From Candidatus Zipacnadia bacterium (GTDB lineage Bacteria; Armatimonadota; Zipacnadia; Zipacnadales; UBA5352), in contig JALGSU010000011.1 of the NCBI GenBank assembly GCA_029821735.1, forward strand, positions 89,660 to 153,659: DNA of 64,000 bases, in the 5' to 3' direction. Below the pieces are notes generated by a model, which was not told where the DNA came from, made no database searches, and saw only the letters and a list, made by a program, of their open reading frames with translations. Below are positions 37,006 to 46,979 of the stretch, one piece after another. Made by a program: the position numbers and the translations under genes. The stretch's first letter is position 1. Every line of letters starts with the position of its first letter.

Positions 37006-39750
37006 ATGATTCGCAGCAGTGCACGTATGCTCATCCCTATCGGCTGCATCCTCGTGATTGCAGCTTCGGCCGTCGCCCAGGACACCGCCGCCCAGTGGAT
37101 ATGGTATCCCGAGGACGCTTCGCGCGACTGCTACAAGACCTCCCGCTGGTTCCGCGCGGAGTTTGACCTGGACGCAGCGCCGGTGGAGGCAAGCCTGTGG
37201 CTGCTGGTGGACGACCGCCAGACGCTTTGGGTCAACGGTCAGGGACCACTTGAGGAAGCCGAACGGACGCTCGCGTCGCTACGCTATGACCTGACGGGAG
37301 TGGTTGCGCAGGGCCGCAACGTGTTCGCCCTCGAGGGCTGGAACGGGAGTAGCGTCGCGGGAGTGATCGCTCGCCTGACGGTCCGGTATGCGGATGGTCG
37401 CGAGCAGATCGTCGTCTCCGACGATAGCTGGCGCGCCTCGCGGGAGGGCCCCGATGGCTGGACCGCCCCGGACTTCGACGACGCCGCCTGGCAGCCGGTC
37501 ATGGTGATCGGCGACGCTTTCTCGAAGCCGTGGGCCGAACACGAGGCGTTCTACGTGCCACCCTTCTACACTGACGCCGAACTGGCGGCACGCGCGCAGC
37601 GAGTGGCCTCGCTTGTGGCCCAGCCCGAACAGTTCGAGAATGACCCGCCCGCCGATGCTCAGCTGAAGTGGATCAACGGCATGCCCGCGTTCGTCATCAA
37701 TGGCGAGGCCCAGACGGTGGATTCCTACCGGGGCATTCTCGACCCGATGCGCGAGCACGGTCGGCGGCAGATCGCGCTCTTCCGCGACGCGGGTATCCAC
37801 CAGTTCAGTGTCTACGCGCGCCTGGACAAGTGCTGGTCAGGGCCGGACGAGTATGACTTCTCATATGTGGATGAGCAGATCCGCGCCTATCTGTCAGTTG
37901 ACCCGGACGCATGGCTCAGCGTGCTGATCCGGATCATCCCGCCAAGCTGGTGGATGGAAGCGAACCCCGACGAACTGGTCGGGTACGCGAGCCCGGGTGA
38001 GTTGGGCGGCGACGAGCAGTCCCGTGCCCGCCGGGGCTCCCTTGCCTCGGAGGCGTGGCTCAGCGACACCAGCGACGCCTGGGGCGCGCTGGTCAAGCAT
38101 GTCGAGGACCAGCCGTGGGGCAAACGCGTTATCGCCTACCAGCCCGGCTACGGCATCTCGGCCGAGTGGCACTACTTCGGCAGTTGGCAGGAGCAATATC
38201 CCGACACCGGCGCGGCCATGACGCGAACCTTCCGCGCCTGGCTGCGTGACAAGTACGAGACTGACGAGGCATTGCGCGCGGCATGGGCCGACCCACAGGT
38301 AAGCCTCGACACGGCGACCGTGCCGGGCATCGAGCCGCGCAGATACGCTACGCATGCGGCCTTCCGCGACCCGGCTACCGAGCGCTGGTCCATTGACTAC
38401 TACCACTGCCACCAGAAGGTGGTCGCCGACGACATCGACTACCTCGGCCGCATCGTGAAAGAGCAGACCGAAGGCCACAAACTCTACGGGGTCTACTACG
38501 GTTACTTCTTCGGTGTGCAGCCTCATACGCAGGGCGGGCACCTGGAGCTGCCGGCGCTATTCAAGAGCCCGAACGTAGACTTCTTCGTCGCCCCCTACAG
38601 CTACTCGAAACGCTTCATGGGAGACGACGGACGCCTGCGCAGCCTGGCCGGCGCTTTCAGGCTGGCGGGCAAGCTGCATATCCTGGAGGGCGACATCCGC
38701 ACCTGGCTGCACTCGCGCGACGAGTACGGTCGCACGCAGAGCCGTGAGCAATCGCTGGCCGCCATCGCGCGCGAGTTCTCGACCTCACTGATCGAGCGGG
38801 CGGGCTTCTGGTACGTGGACTTCGGGCCGGACGGCGACGGTGGCTGGTTCGACGATCCCGCGGTGATGGCCCAGGCCACCAAGCTGCACGAGTTGGCCAC
38901 CAGTGCTCTGCAGGAGCCGCGTGAGGAGACCGCACAGATCGCGCTGGTGTGCGATCTCGAGAGCCCCTACTACCTCAGCGATGGGCCGGGCATGAAGATC
39001 GCCTATCGGATGGTGGAGGACGTGACCACCGAGCTGCACCACATCGGCGCACCGTTCGACGCCATCCACCTCGATCAACTCGCGGAGAGCGACCTGGAAC
39101 GCTACCGCATGATCGTCTTCCTCAACACCACCATGATGACCGACGAGCAGGTGGCGCTGGTGCAGCGGCTACGCGCGGCTGGGAACCACGCGATGGTCTT
39201 CCTGTGGGCACCAGGCGTGTGCTCACCCGACGAGTTCTCAGCCAGACGCGCCTCCGCAGTGACGGGCATGGACCTCAAGCTGGTGGACCAATGGGTACCC
39301 GGCGTGATCGAGGCGACCGGCGATGACCCGCTGCTGGCGGGTCTGCCAAGCGTCGAGGTGCAGACCATCGAGGTCACCGGCGCGACGCCCTTGGCCGGCT
39401 TCGGTGACGCCGCCAACTGGTACAACCCGCGTGACACCAAGACCATGGAACGTGAGTACACGGCCTTCGAGTGGGAGGCCATCGACGGCGGGCTACGCTG
39501 GGCGTTTGACACCGTTCACAACTACAGCGACATCCACGGCAAGTTCGCGATGGACGAAGCTGACGGCATCGGCTGCGACCTGCGTCTGGAGAGCGACGCC
39601 TCGTGGCTCGAAGCGCGCCTCGTGATAAAGGACGCCAACTCGGCCGAGTTCGCTACCGCTTCGACTACCCGTTCTCGGCGTATGAGAACGCGCCATGGTC
39701 GCGTCTGCAGCCCGAGAAGATCGCCTTCCCGCTCACCGGCTGCAAAGTAG
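37006..39750 (+). CDS. beta-galactosidase/GH42-like secreted enzyme (frameshifted near 39650)
   Basis: Signal peptide, N-terminal rhamnosidase-like CBM (WIWYPEDASRDCYKTSRWFRAEFDL), TIM-barrel region (IPPSWWMEANPDELVGYASPG, YGISAEWHYFGSW), A4-type IVFLNTTMMTDEQVALVQRL; last ~33 residues are out of frame. Confidence 0.7.
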   Translation: MIRSSARMLIPIGCILVIAASAVAQDTAAQWIWYPEDASRDCYKTSRWFRAEFDLDAAPVEASLWLLVDDRQTLWVNGQGPLEEAERTLASLRYDLTGVVAQGRNVFALEGWNGSSVAGVIARLTVRYADGREQIVVSDDSWRASREGPDGWTAPDFDDAAWQPVMVIGDAFSKPWAEHEAFYVPPFYTDAELAARAQRVASLVAQPEQFENDPPADAQLKWINGMPAFVINGEAQTVDSYRGILDPMREHGRRQIALFRDAGIHQFSVYARLDKCWSGPDEYDFSYVDEQIRAYLSVDPDAWLSVLIRIIPPSWWMEANPDELVGYASPGELGGDEQSRARRGSLASEAWLSDTSDAWGALVKHVEDQPWGKRVIAYQPGYGISAEWHYFGSWQEQYPDTGAAMTRTFRAWLRDKYETDEALRAAWADPQVSLDTATVPGIEPRRYATHAAFRDPATERWSIDYYHCHQKVVADDIDYLGRIVKEQTEGHKLYGVYYGYFFGVQPHTQGGHLELPALFKSPNVDFFVAPYSYSKRFMGDDGRLRSLAGAFRLAGKLHILEGDIRTWLHSRDEYGRTQSREQSLAAIAREFSTSLIERAGFWYVDFGPDGDGGWFDDPAVMAQATKLHELATSALQEPREETAQIALVCDLESPYYLSDGPGMKIAYRMVEDVTTELHHIGAPFDAIHLDQLAESDLERYRMIVFLNTTMMTDEQVALVQRLRAAGNHAMVFLWAPGVCSPDEFSARRASAVTGMDLKLVDQWVPGVIEATGDDPLLAGLPSVEVQTIEVTGATPLAGFGDAANWYNPRDTKTMEREYTAFEWEAIDGGLRWAFDTVHNYSDIHGKFAMDEADGIGCDLRLESDASWLEARLVIKDANSAEFATASTTRSRRMRTRHGRVCSPRRSPSRSPAAK

Positions 39751-40280
39751 TGCTGAACCAGACCGCCAACGTGGGCCTGTGCGCGCTGGAGATGACGAAC
39801 CTGCGCGCGCTGGAGGGCACGATCACGGAGCACACCGTCCGCCGATTCGGCGAAGGCTCATTCGCCCCGGCGTTGGTACTGAACACATCCCGCCTGACCG
39901 GATTCGGCGGGGTCCCGTGGCCGCGTACGCTGGGCAAAATCGCGGGGACCGAACACACGGGCCTGGTCGCACACTATTCCGGTCGGCGCACGACGATCTT
40001 CTCTTCGGCGCCCTTCCTCCCCCGCGAGGTGCTCGCGAACGTGGCAGATGAGGCGGGTGTGCATCGCTACCTCGACAGTCTGACTGAGGTCGTGCGAGCG
40101 GACTCGCGCTTCATCGCCATACACACCAAAGAGGGCGGTCCGCGTACGCTCAATCTGCTGACGGACTGCACGGTGACTGACGCGCTGACCGGCGAGGCCA
40201 TCGGCAGCGGCGTGCAAATGCCCATGAACCTGCCGCCGGACTCGACCACCATTCTCGAAATCACGCCAGCGAATCAATAG
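39651..40280 (+). pseudogene. C-terminal remainder of the preceding GH protein in another frame
   Basis: Reading frame RYRFDYPFSAYENAPWSRLQPEKIAFPLTGCKVVLNQ... picks up exactly where the 37006 ORF leaves frame. Confidence 0.65.
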
Positions 40281-40295
40281 ACACGGAGGCGCGCC

Positions 40296-41282
40296 ATGCT
40301 TCTGCAGCAGGATCAGGAATTCGTTGCGCAGCCATCGCCTTTTCAGCCAGGGGAGCGCACCGTCAAGATGTGGCTGGACGAGCCCGAGGCGGGCATCAAT
40401 GAGGGCACCGGGCTGATGCTGTGTCTGCACAACTGGGGCGGCATCTACGATCAGGAGATCTACGTGGGCTGGTGCCAGACCTTCGCGGAGCGCTACAACA
40501 CTGTGACCTGCTCGGTGAACTACCTGCAAAGCGGCGACGAGTGGCAGGAGTTCCCCGACCGGCCATACGACCACGGTTACCTGCAGGCGATGGACTGCCT
40601 CGGGGCGCTCTACCACATCCGCCGGCAGCTCGCCGAGGCGGGCGTGACGTGGAACGATCACCGCTACTACTCGATGGGCGGCAGCGGCGGGGGCAACGTG
40701 ACGCAGATGGTCATGAAACTCGCACCGCATACGTTCGCGGCCGGCGTCGACATCTGCGGGATGCCCGGGCTGATCGAGGAGATCGCATACCGCGACCGGG
40801 AAGAGGGCTCGCCACCGCCAACCGCGGGCTACTCGCGCGACCCGAACGATCCGCGCTATCTCACGCGTGACATGATCGAGATCCGCGATTTCGGTCACCC
40901 GGAACATTGCCGCCTGGTGGCGGAGGCGAACCCGGGGCTGAAGATCGTGATCGTGCATGGCTTGGACGACCAGTCCTGCGCGGTCGTCCCGAAGATACGC
41001 CAGTTCGCCAACATGATCGAGGCGGGCATCGAGGTCGACGGGCACTTCCTCACCCCTTGGGATGTGGACGGCGAGGCGGTCACCACCACTGGCCACCCGG
41101 TCGGCAATCGCGACAAAGTGGTCATGAAATATGCGGACGAATACATGCTGCCGGACGGTCGACTGGCGAAGAGCAGCGAGGGTCCGAGCGACTTCGAGCG
41201 CGGTGGCGTGGTCGAGTTCCCGACCACCAATGGGCGCTACACAATCGACTTCAGTGGGTATCCGGCCATCGACTTTGTCTAG
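40296..41282 (+). CDS. alpha/beta-hydrolase family protein
   Basis: LMLCLHNWGG oxyanion-type segment, MGGSGGGNVTQMVMKLAP nucleophile elbow (GxSxG), IVIVHGLDDQSC acid region. Confidence 0.65.
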   Translation: MLLQQDQEFVAQPSPFQPGERTVKMWLDEPEAGINEGTGLMLCLHNWGGIYDQEIYVGWCQTFAERYNTVTCSVNYLQSGDEWQEFPDRPYDHGYLQAMDCLGALYHIRRQLAEAGVTWNDHRYYSMGGSGGGNVTQMVMKLAPHTFAAGVDICGMPGLIEEIAYRDREEGSPPPTAGYSRDPNDPRYLTRDMIEIRDFGHPEHCRLVAEANPGLKIVIVHGLDDQSCAVVPKIRQFANMIEAGIEVDGHFLTPWDVDGEAVTTTGHPVGNRDKVVMKYADEYMLPDGRLAKSSEGPSDFERGGVVEFPTTNGRYTIDFSGYPAIDFV

Positions 41283-41346
41283 GTTCAACGGGTGAGACCT
41301 GGGACTCCCTATACTCTATGCTGCGGGCGACAGGAGAACGCTCTAA

Positions 41347-42576
41347 GTGAAACACTCAGCCGATGTCCAGATCATCCGAGAGCTGGCCCACCGCTACGCC
41401 GAAGTCGCGGCCAAACCCATCCAGGACGAGCGCCGAGACCTGTGGCGACGTCACAATTCGCTGCAGCGCACGCGACCGCTGGTGTACTGCCGATGGTTCG
41501 CGACCTGGAACGAGCACCCGTGGTCGAAGCTTGAGTGTGAGGATGGGTTCTGGCAGGGCCACGAACGGTTCCTCAAGCAGATGCTGGCGCAGGACGAGAC
41601 GGGCGATGACTACATAATCGAGCCCTGGATCACCCAGCGCGCCAGCGTTGCGTCCCCGCCGGGGAGCGTATGGGGTGTCCCCTACAACCGCATCAGCACG
41701 GGGATCAAGGGTGGCGCGTGGAAGTATGATCCGCCGCTCAAGAAGCTCGAGGACATCGAGAATCTGGCCGAGCCCGAGCACGTCATCGACGAGGAAGCCA
41801 CCGCGCGCAACGTCGAGCGGCTGCGCGAGGCGGTCGGCGACATCCTCGAGGTGAATGTGGACCGCTCGCCCACCTGGAGCGGCTGGCACGCGGACATCTC
41901 GACCGACATCGCGTATCTGCGCGAGCTGGGCCAGCTCATGCTGGACATGAGCGATAGCCCTGAGTGGCTGCACCGGTTGCTCAAGCACATGAGCGACGGG
42001 ATCTTGCGCAGCCACGAGCAGGCTGAGGCCGCGGGCGACTGGAGCTTGAGTAACCACCTGAACCAGGCCGAACCGTACGCGCTGGAGTTGCCTGACCCGG
42101 CAGCGAACTCCGGGTCGGTGAAGCGCGATCAACTCTGGTGCTTCACGGCCGCGCAGGAGTACGCGCAGATTTCGCCGGCCATGCACGACGAGTTCCTGCT
42201 CCAGTACCAGTTGCCGATCATGAGGCCGTTCGGTCTGGTGGCCTATGGCTGCTGCGAAGACCTGACGCACAAGATCGACATGCTGCGTCAGATCCCGAAT
42301 CTGCGCCGCATCGCGGTGACGCCGGTGGCCGATGTGGCTCGCTGCGCCGAGCAGATCGGTGAAGACTATGTGGTCTCATGGCGACCAAATCCCGCCCAGA
42401 TGGGGTGCTGCGGCTTTGACGAGGAACTGATCCGCTCGGTCACGCGCCAGGCTTTCGAGGACAGCCGCGGCTGCCATGTCGACGTGACTCTCAAGGACGT
42501 GCAGACGGTTGAGGGCGACATCTCCCGTCTGCGGCGCTGGGTGGAGATCACGCGCGAGATCGGCGACGAATACTGA
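41347..42576 (+). CDS. URO-D-fold protein, methyltransferase-like (paralogue of 3989..5227)
   Basis: GCCEDLTHKIDMLRQIPNLRRIAVTPVAD, VVSWRPNPAQ, SPAMHDEFLLQYQLPIMRPFGLVAYGCCE. Confidence 0.7.
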   Translation: MKHSADVQIIRELAHRYAEVAAKPIQDERRDLWRRHNSLQRTRPLVYCRWFATWNEHPWSKLECEDGFWQGHERFLKQMLAQDETGDDYIIEPWITQRASVASPPGSVWGVPYNRISTGIKGGAWKYDPPLKKLEDIENLAEPEHVIDEEATARNVERLREAVGDILEVNVDRSPTWSGWHADISTDIAYLRELGQLMLDMSDSPEWLHRLLKHMSDGILRSHEQAEAAGDWSLSNHLNQAEPYALELPDPAANSGSVKRDQLWCFTAAQEYAQISPAMHDEFLLQYQLPIMRPFGLVAYGCCEDLTHKIDMLRQIPNLRRIAVTPVADVARCAEQIGEDYVVSWRPNPAQMGCCGFDEELIRSVTRQAFEDSRGCHVDVTLKDVQTVEGDISRLRRWVEITREIGDEY

Positions 42577-42590
42577 CGCGGAGGGACAGC

Positions 42591-43118
42591 ATGACCGATT
42601 GGGACCGCGGCTATGTTCAGGTTTACACCGGCGATGGGAAGGGCAAAACGACCGCGGCGATAGGCCTGGCACTGCGCTGCGCCGGGGCGGGCGAACACGT
42701 CTTTATTGCTCAGTTCGTCAAGGGCATGCACTACTCCGAGCTGGATGCGTTGGCGCGGCTCGAGGATCTCATCACCGTGCGCCAGTACGGGCGCGACTGC
42801 TTCATCACCGACGAGCCGACGCCCGAGGACATAGCGGCGGCGTGCGAGGGGCTGGACGAGGCCCAAGCGGAGATGCTCTCCGGGCGCTACCGGATGGTCA
42901 TTCTCGACGAGGCGAACATCGCCACCCACTTCAGGCTGTTCGCAGTCGAAGAGCTACTCGCGTTCATCGACGACAGACCCGAGGACGTTGAACTGGTCAT
43001 CACCGGTCGGCGGGCAGACCCGCAGATCATCGAGCGCGCCGACCTGGTCACCGAGATGCGCTGCATCAAGCACTACTATGACGAAGGCGTTCAGGCAAGG
43101 AAGGGAATCGAATGTTAG
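42591..43118 (+). CDS. cobO: cob(I)yrinic acid a,c-diamide adenosyltransferase (CobO/BtuR family)
   Basis: GYVQVYTGDGKGKTTAAIGLALRCAGAGEHVFIAQFVKGMHYSELDAL; MVILDEANIA; ELVITGRRADPQIIERADLVTEM. Confidence 0.92.
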   Translation: MTDWDRGYVQVYTGDGKGKTTAAIGLALRCAGAGEHVFIAQFVKGMHYSELDALARLEDLITVRQYGRDCFITDEPTPEDIAAACEGLDEAQAEMLSGRYRMVILDEANIATHFRLFAVEELLAFIDDRPEDVELVITGRRADPQIIERADLVTEMRCIKHYYDEGVQARKGIEC

Positions 43119-43933
43119 TGAGACTCTGGGCTGTCGCTGTCATGGCGGCGGTCTGTTCGTGCGGGGCGGCTGAGGTCGCCATCGAGATATCCGCCGACCC
43201 GCCGTTGCCGGTAGCGAACCTGTTCGTGAACCCGGGTTTAGAGGAGGGCGACGCCCGCCCTGAGGGCTGGGGCGTGGCCGCCAGTCAGCCAGATGTGGTC
43301 GACTTTGAGTACCCCAAGACCGGCGGGCACCAAGGCGCGTATCTGCGCGTCGATGCCCACGGCTCGACCAGCAACGGCTATCTCTCCCAACCCCTCAGCG
43401 TTCTGCCCGACACGCTCTACCGTGCGGGCGCGTGGGTGCGCATCCGCGGGGGCACGATGGTCATGTGGCTGCACGCCTGGGTTGACGGCACACGCTTCGA
43501 CGAGCGCGCCTACCTCAAGTCGTACGGGTCGCTGCCACTGATCCCGGACTTCGTGAAGATCGAGTGGACCACCAGCCCCGATCCGGAGGAATGGATCTGG
43601 GTGGGCCGGGAGTTCCGCACCTGGCCCGACCAGGGCAACGTCAACCCGCACTTCGGTGCGTATTTCTCGCGTGGCTCGATGGACCTCGACGATCCCTTCA
43701 TCGGCCTCGCCCGAACCACGCTCAGCGTTCGAGCGACCGGACCGGGGTTGGCGCAGGTGAAGGTCGCCAACGAAGCTGGCAACGAGGTGTTCGTCAGCGA
43801 CAAGCTGGCCGAGGGCACTGCGGCCTTCGAGCATGAGCTGCCTGAATTGCCGACCGACGCACGTTACTGCGTGAGCGTTGCCACAACCGACGGGGAGGTG
43901 GCCGAGCGATGGTATCCCGAGGCCAACGAGTAG
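43112..43933 (+). CDS. secreted hypothetical protein with CBM-like N-terminal domain
   Basis: Signal peptide; NLFVNPGLEEGDARPEGWGVAAS...LSQPLSVLPDTLYRAGAWVRIRGG typical of jelly-roll CBM. Confidence 0.55.
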   Translation: MLVRLWAVAVMAAVCSCGAAEVAIEISADPPLPVANLFVNPGLEEGDARPEGWGVAASQPDVVDFEYPKTGGHQGAYLRVDAHGSTSNGYLSQPLSVLPDTLYRAGAWVRIRGGTMVMWLHAWVDGTRFDERAYLKSYGSLPLIPDFVKIEWTTSPDPEEWIWVGREFRTWPDQGNVNPHFGAYFSRGSMDLDDPFIGLARTTLSVRATGPGLAQVKVANEAGNEVFVSDKLAEGTAAFEHELPELPTDARYCVSVATTDGEVAERWYPEANE

Positions 43934-45813
43934 TCATCGCACTTGCACTTACTGCTCTCCTCTGCCCCACCGCGTGGGGCGAGGTGACAGCTACGGATCA
44001 GACAGTGACGGTCACCAGCGGCGAACTGGCCATGACTCTCGACCGGGCGACCGGCCAGCCAGCGGTCGGTGGACTGATCATCACCGAAGGGCCCGAGGCC
44101 AGCGCCGTACGTCTGGGCGAGGCCACCGACTGGGGAGTGGCCGAGGACCGGGTGAGCTATCGCCAGCGCGAGGCCGGCGGCGGGCTGACGGTCACGACCG
44201 GCATACGCACCACCGACGCGCTGCTCATCGACCTGACGCTGACCAACGGCGGCGACGCCCAGCGTCTGCTCACAGTCTCCTGGTCAGCGCCGATCGCCGC
44301 GACGAATGTGACTGCCTGGGACGGACGCGGCGGCCGCAAGACCACTTCGCCAGAGTACCGAGGCGGCGATATCCATCTGCGCCTGCCGCTGAGCGTGGCT
44401 TTCAGTGAGGACACGGGGGTGGCGGTCGGGCTGGACCCGAGTCGCCTGCTCTCCCAGTTCACCAACTCCGCGCAGGCAACCGAGGATGGCGCGCTGGTCA
44501 GCTTCTCGATGCGGGTTGTGCTCGATCCGGGGCAGGAGATCAGCCTGCCGCTGTGCGCCTTCGCTTTCGTGCCGACCTTCGAGCATCTGGACGCGGTGCA
44601 GCGCTGGTATGCGCTGTATCCGGGGGCCTTCACGATGCATCCCGGGGTGCGCCCGTCACTCATCGGTGGCGGCGGCTACCTGGCCTCGCGTATGACCACC
44701 CGCGAACTCCAGTGGGAGAACGCGCGCCGCTTCGGCATGGGCTGGGAATGGGCATATTGCCCGGCCCAGACCCCCGGCGACTGGTACGCCGACGAGCGGT
44801 TCTACGATCCGGAGAAGGGCTACATGGGGCAGACGGACGCGCACCGCAACGGTCCGACCGGCAGCCTCGACGACTACCGCCGCGACTTGCGCGAGCGTTT
44901 CCACCGCGGCTGGTGGGCAACCAACATCGCCTACTACCTCCTCCCCCACGCGGCCGACGAGACGGTGCTGGCGGAGTTCCCCGACGGCGTCGCCATCAAC
45001 GCCGCAGGTGAGCCGGACAAAGCGAAGATTGGCTGGATCAAGCCCGACGCGATCACCCACATGACCTACCCGTGGGGCAACAGCTACGGGCAGGAGGTCG
45101 CGCGCGAGATCGCCCAGATCGCCGAGGACTTCGGCCCGGCCGCCATCGGCTTCGACGAAGCCTACGGTGGGCTGCACCACTATGGGCCCGGCATCGAGGG
45201 CGAGCCCGCGCGCACGTGGGACGACGACGGGGGCGTGTATTCGTCGACGCAAGTCGCGCTGGCGCGTCTGGGTGAGGCCATTCACGAGCAGACTGTGCGC
45301 GGCTTCACCATGGCCTGCGTGTTCAACAAACCGACCAGCATCAATACCGCGAGCCGTTGCGAGGTCGGGATGCACGAGCACCCGCCCTATGAGAATGTCG
45401 ACCCTATCGTCCCGCTGCGACTGCTGATGGGGCATAAACCCATGAGCTGGTGGTCGCCGCTGAAGACATGGGTCCTGCTCGACTGGCAGCGGATCGGGCC
45501 TGAGGAATTCCGCGAGGGCATGGCCGGGATGTACTCGTACGTGCGTCTCGCGAGCCTGCGTTACGGCGCGTTCCCGATGGGCCACCAGGTTCCGGCGGTC
45601 GGTCAGATGGTCAGGCTAATGCCGGTGATGACCGAGTTGCTCACCGAGGGTTGGCAGGCGGTGCCGGCCACCGAGGGCCACGCCGACCTGTGGCTCTCGC
45701 GCTACGGAGTTGACCGTGCACACGCGGTATCTTGGCCCCGGCCACTTCCTCTTCAGCACATACGAGGGCGAAGCGCTTCAGACCACATCCTCCGCAGGCC
45801 AAGCCACTCTTGA
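43909..45813 (+). CDS. secreted glycoside-hydrolase-like protein, N-terminal part (frameshifted near 45706)
   Basis: Signal peptide, beta-sandwich then TIM-barrel-like region (GFDEAYGGLHHYG); sense frame ends ...LWLSRYG before out-of-frame tail. Confidence 0.55.
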   Translation: MVSRGQRVVIALALTALLCPTAWGEVTATDQTVTVTSGELAMTLDRATGQPAVGGLIITEGPEASAVRLGEATDWGVAEDRVSYRQREAGGGLTVTTGIRTTDALLIDLTLTNGGDAQRLLTVSWSAPIAATNVTAWDGRGGRKTTSPEYRGGDIHLRLPLSVAFSEDTGVAVGLDPSRLLSQFTNSAQATEDGALVSFSMRVVLDPGQEISLPLCAFAFVPTFEHLDAVQRWYALYPGAFTMHPGVRPSLIGGGGYLASRMTTRELQWENARRFGMGWEWAYCPAQTPGDWYADERFYDPEKGYMGQTDAHRNGPTGSLDDYRRDLRERFHRGWWATNIAYYLLPHAADETVLAEFPDGVAINAAGEPDKAKIGWIKPDAITHMTYPWGNSYGQEVAREIAQIAEDFGPAAIGFDEAYGGLHHYGPGIEGEPARTWDDDGGVYSSTQVALARLGEAIHEQTVRGFTMACVFNKPTSINTASRCEVGMHEHPPYENVDPIVPLRLLMGHKPMSWWSPLKTWVLLDWQRIGPEEFREGMAGMYSYVRLASLRYGAFPMGHQVPAVGQMVRLMPVMTELLTEGWQAVPATEGHADLWLSRYGVDRAHAVSWPRPLPLQHIRGRSASDHILRRPSHS

Positions 45814-46588
45814 CCTGGGGGCGCTCGGGCAGCATGAGCACACCATCGCTCGGGCGCTGGTGCAGATAGTGCCAGCCATCGAGACCACGCTGAGCGGTTC
45901 GGCGCAGATGAGCTGGCAGCCACTGGCTGAGGGTACGGTCAACGCGGCGTGGGAGATGCCGGAGGCGACGACCGGGACAATCAACATGCGTCTGCCGCAC
46001 GGGGCGAAGCTGCTGGCGATGAGTCTGGGCGAGAAGCAGGTGCAGGCCGAGCAGTCGGGCGATGTCATCAGCTATCGGGGCGAGATCCCGGCGACGGGGA
46101 CCGTCAGCATGAGGTATGTGCCACCTGTGGCGGTCGAGTGCAGCGCGGAGGAGATATTGAGCTTCCCCTTCGAGCGCGACGGGCAGGCTCTGGCGACGAT
46201 CGTGCCGCCCGCCTCGCCGACCGATCACGATCAATATCTGGTGCGCTTCGCTCGGGCATACTTCGACTACTGGTACCGCCGCCAGGCGAACCCGACGGGC
46301 GCAGTCAGCGAGTTGCACGAGGTGGAACCGACCTGCGTGCTCACGATCGCCGAGCCCGGCGAGGCCAACACCGGGCCGCGTCTGATCATTACCACTGAGG
46401 CGGACCATCCGACCATCCGCCTGGATGCGCCGGACGAACTGGTGATAGCCGGCGGCACGCCCGCCCAGCGGGAGGCGGCGCTACGCCGGCTGCTGCAGAT
46501 TCTGGACGCGAAATACCCATTCGTCGGAGCGCTGGGCGACCATCCCATGTACGTGAAGTCCGGGCTGGCAGGCCAGGCGCTCGACTGA
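45707..46588 (+). pseudogene. C-terminal remainder of the preceding protein in another frame
   Basis: ELTVHTRYLGPGHFLFSTYEGEALQTT... continues after LSRYG. Confidence 0.55.
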
Positions 46589-46598
46589 GTACCGGGAG

Positions 46599-46955
46599 AT
46601 GAACACAATGCGGAAGCCAGAGGGGATCGACTACCTCATCGTCGTGGCGTTCTTCGTGCTGATCGCGGGCGGAGCGCTGGCGCTGTACTGGCCAGCGCTT
46701 CAGGCCACGCAGGGCGAACTGGTTTTCTCGCCCGACATGAGCATGAAAGAGTTGGCGACCGCTAACGACGTGCCGGGCAAGGAAGTCCTGCACGGCCTGA
46801 GCCACACCCACCCGGACGCGTGGGACTGGCCGCGAACCAAGCCGATCAGCGTCCTGCCTATCCCGGCGGAGGAAGTGCGCCATGCCATCGAGCATGTGCT
46901 GGAGGAAGCGACACCCGGACGGGATGCTCTGAAGTTCGGGCTGTGGGGCCTGTGA
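46599..46955 (+). CDS. N-terminal part of NapH/NosR-like membrane Fe-S protein, ending in an in-frame TGA
   Basis: TM helix LIVVAFFVLIAGGALALYW; ends ...ALKFGLWGL-TGA and same frame continues as LSLCLGLLVSGRINKQ... Confidence 0.6.
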   Translation: MNTMRKPEGIDYLIVVAFFVLIAGGALALYWPALQATQGELVFSPDMSMKELATANDVPGKEVLHGLSHTHPDAWDWPRTKPISVLPIPAEEVRHAIEHVLEEATPGRDALKFGLWGL

Positions 46956-46979
46956 CTGAGTCTGTGTCTCGGACTGCTG

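Noticed and set aside
39858-41288. 476-aa minus-strand ORF
   Set aside because: Antisense to the alpha/beta-hydrolase and GH C-terminal frame; shadow ORF
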